Positions 45,992-58,787 are shown, counted from the first letter of the stretch. The stretch: DNA of 64,000 nt from Termitomyces sp. T153 (GCA_018296165.2 JACKQL020000029.1:186001-250000); one strand, 5' to 3'. The notes: generated by a model from the letters alone, not told the origin. Translations and numbers: made by a program.

Positions 45992-46114
45992 TCATTTGTT
46001 CGCAACCCACTCCATGATGCGCAAAGCTCGGCCAAGAAGCTTTTCGAGTACAATCACTGTTTGTTCCCATGTTGTCTCCATTCGTCCTGATGACTCGATA
46101 ATCTCCGCTTCTTT
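45992..46114 (-). CDS. Possible terminal exon of an unidentified gene
   Basis: Directly after an acceptor-like CATATTGCAG, a 41-codon frame reads KEAEIIESSGRMETTWEQTV, then IVLEKLLGRALRIMEWVANK and a stop. It is amphipathic and helical and looks like real coding sequence. No upstream exons were found on the minus strand. It may be a remnant. Confidence 0.25.
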   Translation of the reverse strand, partial: KEAEIIESSGRMETTWEQTVIVLEKLLGRALRIMEWVANK

Positions 46115-47412
46115 CTGCAATATGTCGAAGTATTAGAGGTTTTTTTGCCAGCGAGGTGGCGACTGCACCGAAGAACCCACGAAGAGTTTTTATTCAGAAG
46201 ATACAATGGAATTCTAGCGGGTGTATGAATCTTGTGAGTTATCGGTCTTCAGCATCAAACTGTCGCAATTATATTGTTCTGTACTATGAAGCCCTCCAGA
46301 CTTAAAAGAGGTATGTCAGTAGATAACTTTTTTTGCTCATTGCTCAAGACATGACCATCAGGTCGAGCTCTTCCTGGTAGGGAGAAGGTCTTAAGTCCAG
46401 AAACAGAGATGACCATCAATAAAAATGTTCTTTATATTGGTGGGCCACCCCACGCCAAGATACATCAGCCTTCTGAATATCATTACTATGAGCAAAATTT
46501 CTGTTCTAGTTGGTGGTAATTTCACTATGCACTAAGGCTCTCGAAGTCGCGTGGTCAATTGTTATTCATCAAATCCCACGTGTGGGATTGCAACAGCGCA
46601 AAATATCTCAGGTGTGTTTTTGTGGACAACAATTCGTGGAGCAGAGGGGACCAGACACCGCCACGTCATGCCACCGTTACAGTGAGGGCTTTTCATCTCA
46701 GTGGTTATTATCTTGGTATCTCCAGTTCAAACTTTGAAAAAAAACCTTGGCACTTTGATACTGTCAGAATGAGCAACTTCCCGCTGACTCCTGAAGCCTC
46801 ATATCTTTAAAGGCAGACAGTGGGGAATCAAAATGAGGATGACCGTGTTTAAAGTCAAAAGATTTGATACTGCTAAGTTTTCCCCTAGATCTGGTCAGAA
46901 TAATGGCTTTGAGTAATGCTTCCTTCAACTCCCCTCTAGTAGACGAAGTGCGAACACAGCTCATGGGGTGATAGCTGGTTTTGTTATCTCGAGCTCTAGT
47001 CAAGAGCGACGGGCGACTATAAAACGCACTGCGCAAGGGATCCTAGCTCAAACTTCCTTGGCACTTCTCAGTACGTGGTAGTTTGATATACTTATCACGT
47101 CCGTCAATCTCTTCAGAGACGTGCTAGAATTTGTCTGTTTAAACTGTTTCTAAATTACAAAATATATGTGCAACTTGCTTGTCCGCTGCCCAGATCCAGA
47201 CTCGGAGATTTCACTTGCACTCGGCCTCGTGCTGTAACTTTTCCTTCGGGATTCACCTAGTCTTCGTCTACCATCAACTTGAATGAACCAGTTTATTGTC
47301 GGTATGTGTCAGCGGGAAGCCAGTCATATCTGGAACGATGTTAGGTAAGTACTTCCTATTCAACAGTGCCTGCTGTCATGCAGCGTAGCAGCATATAAAA
47401 GCTACTTAATTA
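46115..47412. other. Gene-poor stretch
   Basis: Short frames on both strands (60-90 codons) without family similarity. No tRNA or long repeat was seen. Confidence 0.4.
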
Positions 47413-47626
47413 TTGTGGTACAGTTCGTTACAGTTCGAAAGTGGTACAAAAGGTAGCGCAACAGATTGTTCGAACTTCCGAGTTTTCAGCACGGTTGAGA
47501 GTTTTCAGCACGGTTTGAGGGCAGACCGAGTGAAGATAGTTCCTGGCGGCATACTCGGCCAACAACGGACTCTGAATTGTGTGCAAACTGTACCACTTTC
47601 ATACTGTACCGGACTGTTACTACAAG
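47413..47626. mobile_element. MITE-like element with terminal inverted repeats
   Basis: The left end (TTGTGGTACAGTTCGTTACAG, then TTCGAAAGTGGTACA) matches the reverse complement of the right end (TTGTAGTAACAGTCCGGTAC, then AGTATGAAAGTGGTACA) over about 37 bases. The element is about 214 bases, non-coding, and has an internal doublet of GAGTTTTCAGCACGGTT near 47478-47516. Size and structure fit a non-autonomous DNA transposon. Target duplications are unclear. Confidence 0.65.
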
Positions 47627-49363
47627 ATTGAGCAGCCCGTTGGTCATTTAATTTCTATCTTTCATACAGCATAATGATCAGCAAATACCCACTGGTCACT
47701 ACAGTAGATGTACGTACTTTTATCTTTTGCAAAACGTTCTAGGAGTTTCAGGTTTATGTGTTTAGACTACGAGGACCTTTATCTGAGTTCATATCAATAT
47801 GCAAAAAAGACTAAGATGTTCCACTATACGTACGATTGAACGGACAAGGGCACTACAACATTATTCGGGCGATAGTTTCTGTTATGGAAGACCAGAATGT
47901 AGTATCTCCAATCACAACATGGTTGAAGCGTTGAAGTTGAAATCTCTTTGCGATGATATAAAGTAATCATGATATGATCTTGCTATTTTACTGTAAAATG
48001 GAGAGATCGTTTTCCATGTAGTTGGCCTTCAAGAGTGAGTGATTCTTATCGTGCTCTGTTTGTCGTATAACGCCAAACGTATGGAATACTTAGTCTGAAA
48101 ACTGCATGCGAAACTTGCAATTCCGTACCGTCGATGTCTTTGAATAACTCAAAGGCTTGATCAGGCCGCCAAGGGGTTGAAACATCTCCTTGAACGCAAG
48201 TGGGCCTGGTCAGATATTCATCAATTTGCGTTCGCAACACCTTGATGCAGTTCTTCGTTTATGAGTCGCCAGTATCAAATCCAGGAACTTGGTCAGGTAC
48301 GGAAGTCAGCCCCTGGGGTCAAGCGAGATAGTTCGACCTTTGTTCTTCCAGCTCAAAAGAGGCCATCGGAAGGAATGACACTGATGTCTTTTGAAACGTA
48401 AGCTGTGCGAACACATGATCGGAATTGTTGCATCTGAGGGGTAAACGTTGACTATGCTGGTCTCCTATTCCGGCCAAACCAGTACCACGTCCTGCTGGTC
48501 TTGACCACCCTCTCAACGTGAGCACTTGGTATATTCGTCGTACCAGGTTATTCCCAGCCAACGTGATTGGAGTTGATAGTTCTCTTGCACCTGAGTACAA
48601 GAGCCCCTTGGTTAACAAGCGGAAAATTGACACTCCCGAAGAGGAGTCAGACGACCTACTCCGGCCGGGCGGCAACAGGACAGCAAGCTATCCATTCCTT
48701 AGTTGACTCTTGACACATCCTTTTTCAAATCAATCAAAGGTTGCATTGGGCCTCCAGGCAATGATAGAGGTGGAACGTTCACAGCTCATGATGTATGACA
48801 TACTCGTAATCTGTTCAAGTAAAAAGTGGTCTATTTAGTGCTGATACTACATAGAGGGTGGACCCTGCAGAGAGTCTTGATCATACCGATGAAAGCCGTT
48901 TTTCGGGTGGCGAAGCGGCGGTGGCTGCCAGGTGTGAGGTGACTACCCGACAGAAAGCTGTCGAACCGATTGAGACAAGGAGAGACGAAAAGTTAAATGG
49001 TGAAGCCGATCGCACAACACAAAATGGTGTGATAGGTGTATGACAGTCTAAGAGGTCTAAGAGGTTCTGATCATTTAAGACGGCAGGTGTGGTGAAAACT
49101 TTGACCGAAGACAACGCAGAGTCCAACTGAAAAGGTTCAAGTCTCCAGCTTTGTTCCTCAAATCTGTGAAAAGCTGAAAAAGATGCTCAGTCCTGAGTCA
49201 AATAATGTCGGGAAAGTGCTGGAGTTTGGCCAATGAGAGTGGGAAGGAGCTGTAAGAGGTACGTACCCACGTGAGGAAACATGATTGGTCGGACTTCGAC
49301 CCTCGGCCCGGAAGCATTCTTGGTTATACCAAGTACATTTAAACATTTAAGGACAACCTCGAC
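47627..49363. other. Gene-poor stretch with one weak coding candidate
   Basis: No convincing gene. At 48518-48706 (+) a frame ends NKRKIDTPEEESDDLLRPGG..YPFLS and might be a last exon. An upstream ATG at 48262 (MSRQYQIQELGQ) opens 46 codons ending at a GTAAGC donor, but the two do not join in frame with the acceptors I can see. Otherwise only short frames. Confidence 0.3.
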
Positions 49364-51513
49364 ATGAGAATGCTTGCCAATCTTCTCCTGGCTCTTTTTG
49401 CTCTCAGTGAGTCACAACGATGAAGACTTAACTATCAAAGGCACCTTGCTCCTTCTGATCATCATACAAAGGATGCTTTGCTGAACCCGCGCCTGACGGC
49501 CAGGCTGTTCTCACCACTCCAAGCCAACTCCAGTTAGACGAATTACGTTGGGTAAAATGCGAAAAACTGGTTCAGCCAATAGGCATGACATACGAAGCTG
49601 TTCCAAGCCCGCCATTGGAATTGTACCCTCTCAGTGTGTCTGGACCAATCAATAACCGGGTTGATCTCGTATTCTTCTCAGATGGGTGTAGGTTAAGTGC
49701 CCAGTGCCCCCTGCGGAAGTACCTTACGCAACTTTAAGATCTCTTGGAAGAACGGGACAAATTCATCCAAGATGCGGCTCGACTTGCTGAAGCTATATCT
49801 ACAAACCAAACTTTCGCTACCGTCAAGCCCCTTCTCAACTTCTGGGCAGCCTTTTCACCCAGTAGAGAGGTTAGTTTCTCTCCATTTCTTAGTAGATAGT
49901 GAAATATAGACTGATTCAAGAAAAGAGTGGAATTGGTGTAGGCGGAGAGCCGAAAGAGTGAGTGAATTCCTCATTCACTCGTGATAAATGACTCCTGACT
50001 TCAGCAATTTGCACCTGCCCCGAATAGTACGCCGTTCGGCTTGTATCGAGAGGGTACAGAACTCAGAGCAGTGTACTACAGCAAGCCTGAAGTTGCTCGA
50101 GCGGCCTGCGACTCTCTTGGAGATCAGTGTGACTATCCAATCCTGTTAGGTAATGCCATGTTCCCATTGGATTAGGAATTTGAAATCCTGCTAAATCGCA
50201 TAGGTAATGACCCCTACTACGGCGGTAAGTAATTGTGATGCATATCAACTTGTGAGCACGATTCATTCCCGTAATAGGTTTGGGTGGCGATTTCACGTAA
50301 GATCACCGAATCATCTTATATGTCTCGTGCTGAAAACATGCTAGCGTGATAACATCATCGCTCCAAAACGGCCCACTTGTTCTGCGCCATGAGTTGGGTC
50401 ACTCGATTATTGACGTTGGTGAAGAGTACGATGGTGGTTTTGCCTACTTCGGAATCAACGCCTATCACGATCTGGACAAACCTGTCCCCTGGGCACACTG
50501 GCTTTCTTCGGGACAAATACAAACTCCACCTCGAGTTGAGCGATCCGTAATGCCTATACAATTATATCCTTGGACGCTGCTCAACACCTCAACATCATGG
50601 TCAACAACATTTACATCATCAGGCACATATGCTCGATATCTCGTGAAATTCTCGCTTTCTGGACTTCCTGAGGCCAATGACCTCAAGGTCGAGCTAGATG
50701 GAATCGATCTCAATTGGATACCGATGAAGGACATTGGTCTGGATCGTTGGCATTATGACATACTAAAGGACACGGCTTTGGATGGCGGACTACATGAGAT
50801 GAAGTTCACCCTTCTCAATCAGGAGAGAGAAGGTGTTGCTCAATTGTGTAGTGTTGAAGTCCTCGAATTTGGGACGGAAGATGAGTATGTTGTTTATATG
50901 AGCTGAAAAATGTATCACGACTTATCATTCTTAGGTTCATCTCTGCTCCAGGGAATTACGGAGTGTATCCAACGTTTGTATCAATGCTTATCATGTTACA
51001 ACACCCATTGATAATATTAAACCCATGTCCAGTTTTTCTGAAGACAACCAAACATCATATAGGCCAACAAACGATGATTGCCTCATGCGCTTGGTTACCA
51101 CGCCCGACTTCTGTAAAGTCTGCATCGAGGGTCTATGGCTCTCTCTCTTGCGTCGCGTCAACCTCATTGATGGGATTGACGAAGGTTGTAAACAAGGAGC
51201 ATCGATGTCGAGCGAGAGCTCAACTTCCGGATGGATAAAGACCCTTGATCTTAAGCTGGTTCCGCTTGCACAATTTCGCGAGCCCCAGTCACGAGTGAAT
51301 GAGAGCTATACTATCAAGTGGTGGAAAGACCACAAGCTTCTCACGGAGTTTACCAACCAAACGCGCCTCACTATCAATGGTTTGGATGCCATCGGCACAT
51401 ATTCAATCAATGTCATTTTCGCCACCGACGAGGTACGCCTGGATAAAGACAAATTGCTAACTGCGAGCTATACATATCGAATTTCAACTGTTTGTGATTC
51501 TGATTCTGCATGA
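49364..51513 (+). CDS. Secreted zinc metallopeptidase, IgA-peptidase M64 family
   Basis: About nine exons from ATG 49364 to TGA 51511-51513. The signal peptide is MRMLANLLLALFALR, split by intron 1, followed by CFAEPAPDGQ. The catalytic region is rebuilt across introns: LVFFSDGY, ERDKFIQDAARLAEAIS, FATVKPLLNFWAAFSPS, SGIGVGGEPKDTPFGLYREG and GNDPYYGGLGGDF. The zinc site is HELGHSIIDVGEEYDGG (exon at 50346 on), with His-Glu-x-x-His and the family GEEYDGG. After it come a beta-rich middle region and a Cys-containing C-terminal part (NDDCLMRLV, FCKVCIEGLW). This layout matches fungal M64-domain proteins, which are secreted; their natural substrates are unknown. All introns keep frame, so the gene looks intact. 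Confidence 0.85.
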
Positions 51514-53978
51514 CCCTGGTTGCATTTGACTTTTGCCCGAATGGAATGAATGTAATCCATTTTTGAGCAGTTTATCTACTACGTATTGGGAAACAGATGC
51601 TCGGAAGCTTCAAGCAAGTTGGTCCAGGCTCACGTCATGGAGACACAGTGCAATCTTAGTTTCAATATCAGAAATTGTACCAGTCGAAGTTGGAAACGTA
51701 CACGTTGCTTATCATGATGTGTCGTAGACCAAAGGCCGGGATGCTTCTTAGCCGTACCAAGCTCGTTTGACACTGGGTCATGTGTTGCATCTAAGTGTAT
51801 ATGAGAACGAATGCATGAGAACGTACGATACCTTCGGAGTTCCAACCTTCACCATACTGCAGCGTGCCCTTTTCATGATGTCGACAGCTATTGACAGTGT
51901 CTCGCGCCAATTTCCGTGGCGTAATCTTGTTTTCAAGCCCTGCACTTTATTCACTTAAAGTTTGCGGGCAACCGTGATGACGAATCCTTAGGCCTTAGTT
52001 CAAGCGCAGATATTTTACATATGTCCAGACAACGAATAACCTTTGTATCTAAATCTTGAACTGAGCGCTACGACCTTTCAAGTCAGGGAAAAGTCTCGTC
52101 CCGAGTAGATATTCGAGGATCATTATTCTTGATGTTCTGATCCCGGATGGCTTTTTGCGTAAATCATACACTCCCTGCGTGACGAGAAATCTGCTACCAC
52201 ACAACCACATGAGCTCGTAGCGATCAAAATACTTCCTACGGACCTTGAATACACATGTCCTTGGAGTGGCAGTGGAGATGAATTGATGATGGAAACCATC
52301 TGACCCAGCCAACGATGTCTCTGGAACGAGCACTGCCATATATATATGTAATTCGGCCCTCAAGAGATGCGCTAAAGAACAACCGTGAACCTCGCTGGAT
52401 TTGAATGCTGATCCCAAACTCTACAGCAAGCGCCGGAAGGCACAAGGAAGAATACCTGAATAAAGCTACCGAACCAGGTGGCAGTACATGTGTAGCGTTT
52501 CACAAAACGCCATAGCTTAGTTCCATCTCGATATACCTGGATCAAACTCGAGGTCGGCGATGCACGAGGCTGGCGGCAAGCAGTGCGTACCTATCTTCCC
52601 TTTCAATTGAAAAATTTGTATATCAGTTCATCATCAATCAGGACGCTGAGATGTGTGCTCGAGGAGCTTCGACAAAAAGAGGTGTTTTACAGGGCGTCAG
52701 ATTGCTGGCGTTTGCCAGACGGCGTATCCGGAGACCCCCGACCCCCTTATGCGCCAGAAGAGGTTATCACGAGGACTGTGCAAGGAAGCTCAGGAACATT
52801 TTTTTTCTATTTTTTTTGGTGATTTCTATATGGGTTGGAAGCATCCTACAAAGTTAGTCCTCACAGCCCAGAAAATCGTAGTACATAGATCAAAAGAATA
52901 ACTAGTAGAAGAAAAGTAAACGACCCGTTGAGCGGCCCACCGTGAGGAAATGCTGTTGCGCAATGTGTGGGACTCAGCATTAGGCCATGGAGGGCCCCAG
53001 GACCTTATCTGTTCCTCCCTGGCAGTCTGTCTACGTCCATAGCTCAGGAACATTCCAGTCCAAAGAATTGGTCGTGTAAAGATAGCTGCAAATACTGCAC
53101 TGATTAGCTCATTGCAGCATGAACTTTGAGTGATCCTTTCGGCGTAGATGTATGCTGCCAGTCAGAACTTGATTTCTCCTGGAGCATATTTGGCGAGAGT
53201 GATACAACTGGAAGGGCCAAAAAATCCGTATGTCTAGCTGTGATATGACCCCTGGCTACATCGTGTATCGACATCGGACTTGCCATCGTGTCATGTGCAG
53301 ACAACGTTGACCAGTTTTTACTGGTATGGTCATTAACTACTCGATTGGGAAACCTTGAGATAACGAACCAAACTCATTTAAGCTTAGCATGCTTTACAGG
53401 CGAAAATCAACCACATGTAGCGTGTAGAGTTACAGCAAAAACTGACCTGAAGAGAGAAGATTAGTACCGAAGACTTTTGGACCAGGTCAATTTACGAGTT
53501 CACCCTTCGAACCCAATCACCAGCCGTTTTGTTGGGCACTATGATCAATTAATAAGCGGCAGTCGTGCGGGTTCGTGGACACGTCGGGGACAGTGCGTGG
53601 TTGTATTAGATTTACAGAATAGGTGGGCAAACTATTGAAATGTACTGAAATTTTGGCCATTTCAACGAGGGCGTTCGATGCCAGAGCTTGAGGTCATTAA
53701 GAGGCCTTTAGGTATTATAAGCCATGAGGTCAAAGAAGATCAAGAAGCATCTCATTTACACGGGAGTCGGTGGCTAGAGCTATAAAAGGGACTGATGGAA
53801 TCGCTAGACCGGATAAGCGGGGATTGCTCTCACGGTCAGAATAATTTGTGCCAGTGTTCGCCGCATTTTGGTGGCCGACACTCGCTTTGTGCCGTGTAGA
53901 TCCCCTGTTCATTCTTTCTTCTGGCCCATCTGGCTTTCATAGCTATCCCATTCTGTCTGGTGGGCCGGGGTGGTGAGC
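51514..53978. other. Gene-poor stretch of 2.5 kb
   Basis: The longest frame is 122 codons on the minus strand (52417-52049) and has no family similarity, although its sequence is not low complexity. A minus-strand frame near 53730-53912 contains the string DRESNPRLSG. No repeat ends, tRNA or splice chains could be defined. Confidence 0.4.
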
Positions 53979-56403
53979 ATGGCTCAAATACAGACTGTCC
54001 GGTACCCAGTGAATGGCCCGTCTTGGGACGAGGAAGTTGTGCCTGCTCTTAGGAAACGTACGGCTCTGAATACATGCAAAATTCCGCAAGCATGTTTCTA
54101 ACTTCTCACGTCGTAGGCCTCGAAAGTGAAAGCCGGACGCTCGCGAAGCGCATGTCGGCAGTGTCGCTGGCGTCCCAGGACGACCACTTCATCTCAATGC
54201 ACACCGATTTGACGACGGCGGCCACCTATATCAATACCAGGGATACCCCTTCTTCTCCTTTTCTCCAGAGTAACGCTAGTACGATGCGGAACCGATATAA
54301 GAAAGCAGCACTCCCAACACTGGACCCAATACCAGCGAACTCGCGACCAAACGGCGTAATTCCATCGAAAAGAAAGCTTTCGTCTCCCACTCCAGGCTCA
54401 GCGTTGCATTTCCAGCGCTCAAGGACTTACTCTCAGCCATACCTCTCAGAAGTTCCTTATGGAACAGCTCCACGCCAACAGACCAAAGGCAGCCCACCTA
54501 GCATCAGTAAATCGTTACGTAGCCCTGATGCGCGGCCGACACGAATACCGAAGCCTACAGGGCGCTCGCCTCCTCTTTCGATACCGGCCAACATTTCCAA
54601 TCAAGACCGTGTTTTTCCGTCTCCAATACCCAGTGGTTACCATCAATATACCACTAGTACCCCCACTACTCCCGCGTCTCACTCTACCTTCATAGAAAAT
54701 GGCCAGCGTACTCCTACTGCCATTGCTCGCCCCTCCGTTTCTGTAGACGTCAATACAAACGTAGGTCTCGGCCTCCTGAACGAACCTCCACCATTCAATC
54801 CCGCTTCCGCCTCGTCTTCCAAGACACCCTCACAACGGTCAGCCTCCCCAGATATCGAGGCTCCGAGGCCTTCAACAGATTCCGAAGAACGCCCATTTGA
54901 GCACTGGTATCGCGGTGAAGTCTCTCGTAATGGGGGTGTTGGAGAACTCCGAGTTGGCCGAAGGCAGGAGATGTTGGATATCGCGAATTATGGACACACA
55001 ATACGGGCACGAGAGCGTGAGCGATGCGAGGCGAAAACAATGAGAAGGAAACGAGCGGACAGTGTGTCAGGGATTGGGGATAGTGACAGAGAGAGGGGGA
55101 GTCTGCATCTGGATGACGAAGACGCAAGGCGGGTTGGGAGAGTACTGGACGAGGCGCCTTTGACAGATCTAGACGGGTCAGAAGGAGGACATCACGATGA
55201 CGACGAGGTATATGATAATGGCACGCGCGGTCAGGACGAGGGCAAACATACTTGGAGACGAGATGACGATACCTTCGACGAGGGTTTGAGCCATGCTACG
55301 TCGAATGGAACAACCTCACCACAACAGGAGACCTCGTGGACATCTTATGACACGTACAGCACCACACCCACCCCTACCACCGTCCAGTTTAAACGGTCCG
55401 ACTCCCGAAATGCCTCTGCTCGACCGTCAAAGATACCTGCACGTTCTCGTCAGTCGTCCGAGTCGCGCGTCGTGACTCCGACACCGATCATCCGTGGCGT
55501 AAGCGAGCCTCCTTCGACGCCTTCTTCGTCACATACACCACCGTCACAGTCCCGACAGCGCTCACAGCAGCAAACAAAGGCCACACCTAATAAAAGAGCT
55601 GCCTCGAAGCCAAGAACACCGGCTGGGAAAACGCGTGCGAAGACAGTGGCGTTAAAGAAGGACTTGGATGAAGAGGCAAAACGGAGGAGTGTAGCGCAGT
55701 ACCCAACGCCACCTGGAAATGATAGTGACGAGATGATGATTGACGCCATTCCTGAGTGGACCCAGCCGATACCACATCAAGGTAACTGGGACGAAGTGAG
55801 TACCATTTTACCACCTTTAATGATGTTTCTCTCTTAATCCTACAACAATGTTGACTTTACGTGACACAGGTAGTACTTCCCGTCGTAGCGCGTAAGAAAG
55901 GTCTAGATGAGCACTACCAGAAAGCAGATGGAAACCCTCCGCCGCGGATGATCAACACGACACCTGCCCCTGTGCGTTTATCTGCCCTTCTCCAAGGCCT
56001 TACCTTTCAAACCCCCTATCTCACCTTCTAGGCACCTGGTACCTTTGGTTATGACGATTCAAAGTTTCGGCGAACACGCGTCGACGGCGATCCAGAGTCC
56101 ATCCCCATGGACGAGTTCGGGCAGGCTCAACCTCAAGTTCCCGAACCCGAAGAAGAGAAAACTCCGGGATCTTTCGTTTACCAGACGGACATCGACAGCC
56201 ATGATCAGACACGGCTTCCTGCACGCACGGCGCCGTCGCCAGCGCCGTTCTCGGACTACCCTCCTGGCCCTTCGACCAAGATCAATCCTTCGATACCCAT
56301 CAGTACGACCGCGGATCTGGAGAGATGGCCCAAGGCAACGCAGCAACCATCGGACGATCGGGACGACGAAGGCGGCGGATGCTGCAAGTGTGTTATCATG
56401 TGA
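53979..56403 (+). CDS. Long disordered protein with C-terminal CaaX lipidation motif
   Basis: Four exons (53979-54057, 54117-55795, 55870-55971, 56032-56403) give 743 residues in frame. The start MAQIQTVRYPVNGPSWDEEV leads to a short helical stretch (LESESRTLAKRMSAVSLASQ). The following 450 residues are rich in Ser, Thr, Pro and Arg. A more conserved-looking part reads PFEHWYRGEVSRNGGVGELR and VGRRQEMLDIANYG. The last exon contains APGTFGYDDSKFRRTRVDGD and ends DDEGGGCCKCVIM. CVIM is a CaaX box that favours farnesylation, and the neighbouring cysteines could be palmitoylated, so the protein is probably anchored to the cytoplasmic face of a membrane. No catalytic domain is visible. It looks like a conserved basidiomycete scaffold of unknown role. 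Confidence 0.85.
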
Positions 56404-56940
56404 GATGTGCATGGATTCTTTGGTTGACTTCGCGGATTTTTCGGGACTGTTCTATGATCCCTTCCACTCGTTAGTCTTTTGATTGTTTGGATTGACATTT
56501 GTGCTTTCATCATTATACACCTTTTCTATTCTAATGGGTACCATACTATTCATCTCCTCCCTTATTATTCATCAGTTCTCTCGCTATGCTTCCTACTTCC
56601 AATCAGGCAGATCCGTCACGAAGGACTACGTGTTTTTATTCTTAGTCATTCGTTTATCTTTTTTCTGCATACGCACTGGATTGTACAATATATTATCCTC
56701 AATATGTTCCTTTGGAAACTCCAGATCACGAAACCCATTACTACCAAAGCACCATTATGGACCTTACGCCTTTATGTGTGACGTATACAAGCGGTGAGGA
56801 AGTGGTTAGTTGTCAACTGGCCAGCAAGTTTGAATGAATTAGCTTCAACAACTCCGATAAGTACATAAGGATCAGCAGCCAAACAACTATCAATATAGAT
56901 TTTTCGACCTCAGTGTGGTGGACGACACATATTTCACTCA
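56404..56940. other. Intergenic
   Basis: AT-rich 3' flank of the CaaX gene and promoter of the next gene. Two hydrophobic frames of about 100 codons overlap here but look like chance products of T-rich DNA. Confidence 0.5.
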
Positions 56941-58223
56941 ATGGCCCAAACGGAACTCATCGACGACCGAGTTTCTGTCAACCAGTGTAAGCTCGCTGTA
57001 GACGCCCTCTATGCTTATGAAACCAAGAAGGAGAGGAAACTGCAGGAGACTGAGCTATTGCCCGGAAAAGAACCTAACATCTGGTTAAATATTACTGTCA
57101 AGAAAATACCCTCAGGACTCAAATTCAAACCTACGAAAATGTAAGCCGACCACTATACTAAATGGTTTGTACTGACGTTGGAGAGTTAGTCCTATCGTTC
57201 ACCCTCTAATCGATCCTAGAACAACGTCAATATGTCTGATTACAAAAGATCCCCAACGGGAATACAAGGACCTCCTCGAGACACATAATATCAAGTTCAT
57301 ATCGAGAGTGGTTGGCATCGAGAAGCTGAAGGGTAAATTCAAACCTTTTGAAGCTCGGCGGATTCTTTTGAAAGAAAATGGTCTCTTCCTGGCCGACGAG
57401 AGAATTGTTCCTTTATTGCCAAAACTTTTAGGTGCCAAGTGGTTTGAGGCAAAGAAGTGAGTTTTGGTTGAAATTCGTCTTCGTTCAGTGCTAAAGGGTA
57501 ATAGACAACCGATCCCAGTCTGCTTAAAACGTAAAGATCTCAAAGGCGAACTAGAACGCGCCGTATCGTCAACTTACATGAACCAAAATCGGGGCACTTG
57601 CACGTATGTTCGTCCCAGAATGATTTTTTTTAGTATTTATATTTGAATATAGGTCGGTTAAAGTCGCCACTCTCTCACATACTCCAAAACAAATACTTGA
57701 AAACCTGAAGGTCGCTCTTCCCGCAATCACGAGACACATTATGAATGGCTGGGACAACATACAAGCTTTACACATCAAAACCAACTCTAGCGTCAGTCTA
57801 CCGATATGGAGCTGTACTCTTGATAAGGCTGAGGGAGGACGATGGCCCGCCGAAGAAGAAGAGGAAGAGTGGACAGGGTTTGGCGCCGAAGGGGATGAAG
57901 GAGACTCTGATATCACCAGCAAGTCGGAAACACACACTACCGAAGCGAAGGACAAGTCAAAAATTCAGACTAAAGGAAAGAAGAGGGCTCCAATGGAGGG
58001 CAATGATGAAAAACCGGAGAAAAAAGCGAAGGGCGTAACAGGACAGCCGGTGACAGAGCCTCTCGTTGGATCGACGACAAGAGTGAAGTCTACCTCAGTA
58101 ACGAACGACGAGCTGAAGCAGAAGCGTAGCGGGGCTCCTGGAGATAAGAAGAAAAGTAAAATTAACGCAGCTGGAGCCAAGAGTGCGAAGGACCGAATTC
58201 TTGGTAAGAAGGTTGTCCCATGA
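56941..58223 (+). CDS. Ribosomal L1-domain nucleolar protein (Utp30/Cic1/RSL1D1-like)
   Basis: Four or five exons from ATG 56941 (MAQTELIDDRVSVNQCK) to TGA 58221-58223. The L1p-fold domain covers about the first 260 residues: CKLAVDALYAYETKKER, WLNITVKKIPSGLKFKP, SICLITKDPQREYKD, ISRVVGIEKLKGKFK, FLADERIVPLLPKLLGAKWF, ERAVSSTYMNQNRGTCTSVK and ILENLKVALPAITRHIMNGW. The C-terminal 130 residues are highly charged and Lys-rich (GKKRAPMEG, EKKAKGV, DKKKSK), as in nucleolar members. Yeast Utp30 and Cic1/Nsa3 and human RSL1D1 act in ribosome biogenesis. The sequence cannot decide which of the two yeast proteins is the closer counterpart. Confidence 0.85.
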
Positions 58224-58787
58224 TATGTATAGTATCTATCTGTTCTCCCTCGCAGTCGTAATATGATAATAAGAGACAATCTTGGACTGGCTACATAATG
58301 CATACATGTTCGCCGGTGAATTTTGTGACAGCCGATTCAAATTTTCGGGAATTTGTCCGGTCAGGATTTTGGGAATAAGGCATATGCCCTGGTATCTTGT
58401 ATACGGAGGAAAGAACTGTTAGCGGCTGGAGACCTCGAGGTGACTGTAAGAGAGGTTTGCCCGGTTTTCAAACGGCATTTGGCCCCTCTTAATATGTCAA
58501 AATTGCTCATTTTCCAAAGTCTCGGGTCAACAGAACTGTGCGGACGTTGGGCTCGTTTTCCGAAGGGCCTGACAACGTCTGGTTTTGGTACTGTCCCCAC
58601 CTGTCGTGGTTTGGCGAACGGGATCAGACGGGATCTGCCAGTGGCACTATTATAATCCGGGGTCCCACCAATACATTGCGAACATTCACGTGGTTCTCGG
58701 TAAGTAAGATCATTGATCCGGCAACCACAAGGCATATAAAGTTCGGAAATACACATGTCTTTTCTCCAAATATTTTGAACTTACTCG
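58224..58787. other. Intergenic, upstream of the hydrolase gene
   Basis: A 131-codon minus-strand frame occurs but has no recognisable similarity. The region should hold the hydrolase promoter. Confidence 0.4.

Noticed and set aside
52049..52417. 122-codon minus-strand frame as a gene
   Set aside because: No similarity, no neighbouring exons in phase and no promoter features; the length is within reach of chance in a 64 kb window.
53730..53912. Frame containing DRESNPRLSG as a real gene
   Set aside because: Such strings often arise from translation of repeat or tRNA-derived DNA; no start context or exons support coding.
58361..58756. 131-codon minus-strand frame
   Set aside because: No recognisable motif and no upstream or downstream exons; it lies in the promoter space of the hydrolase gene.
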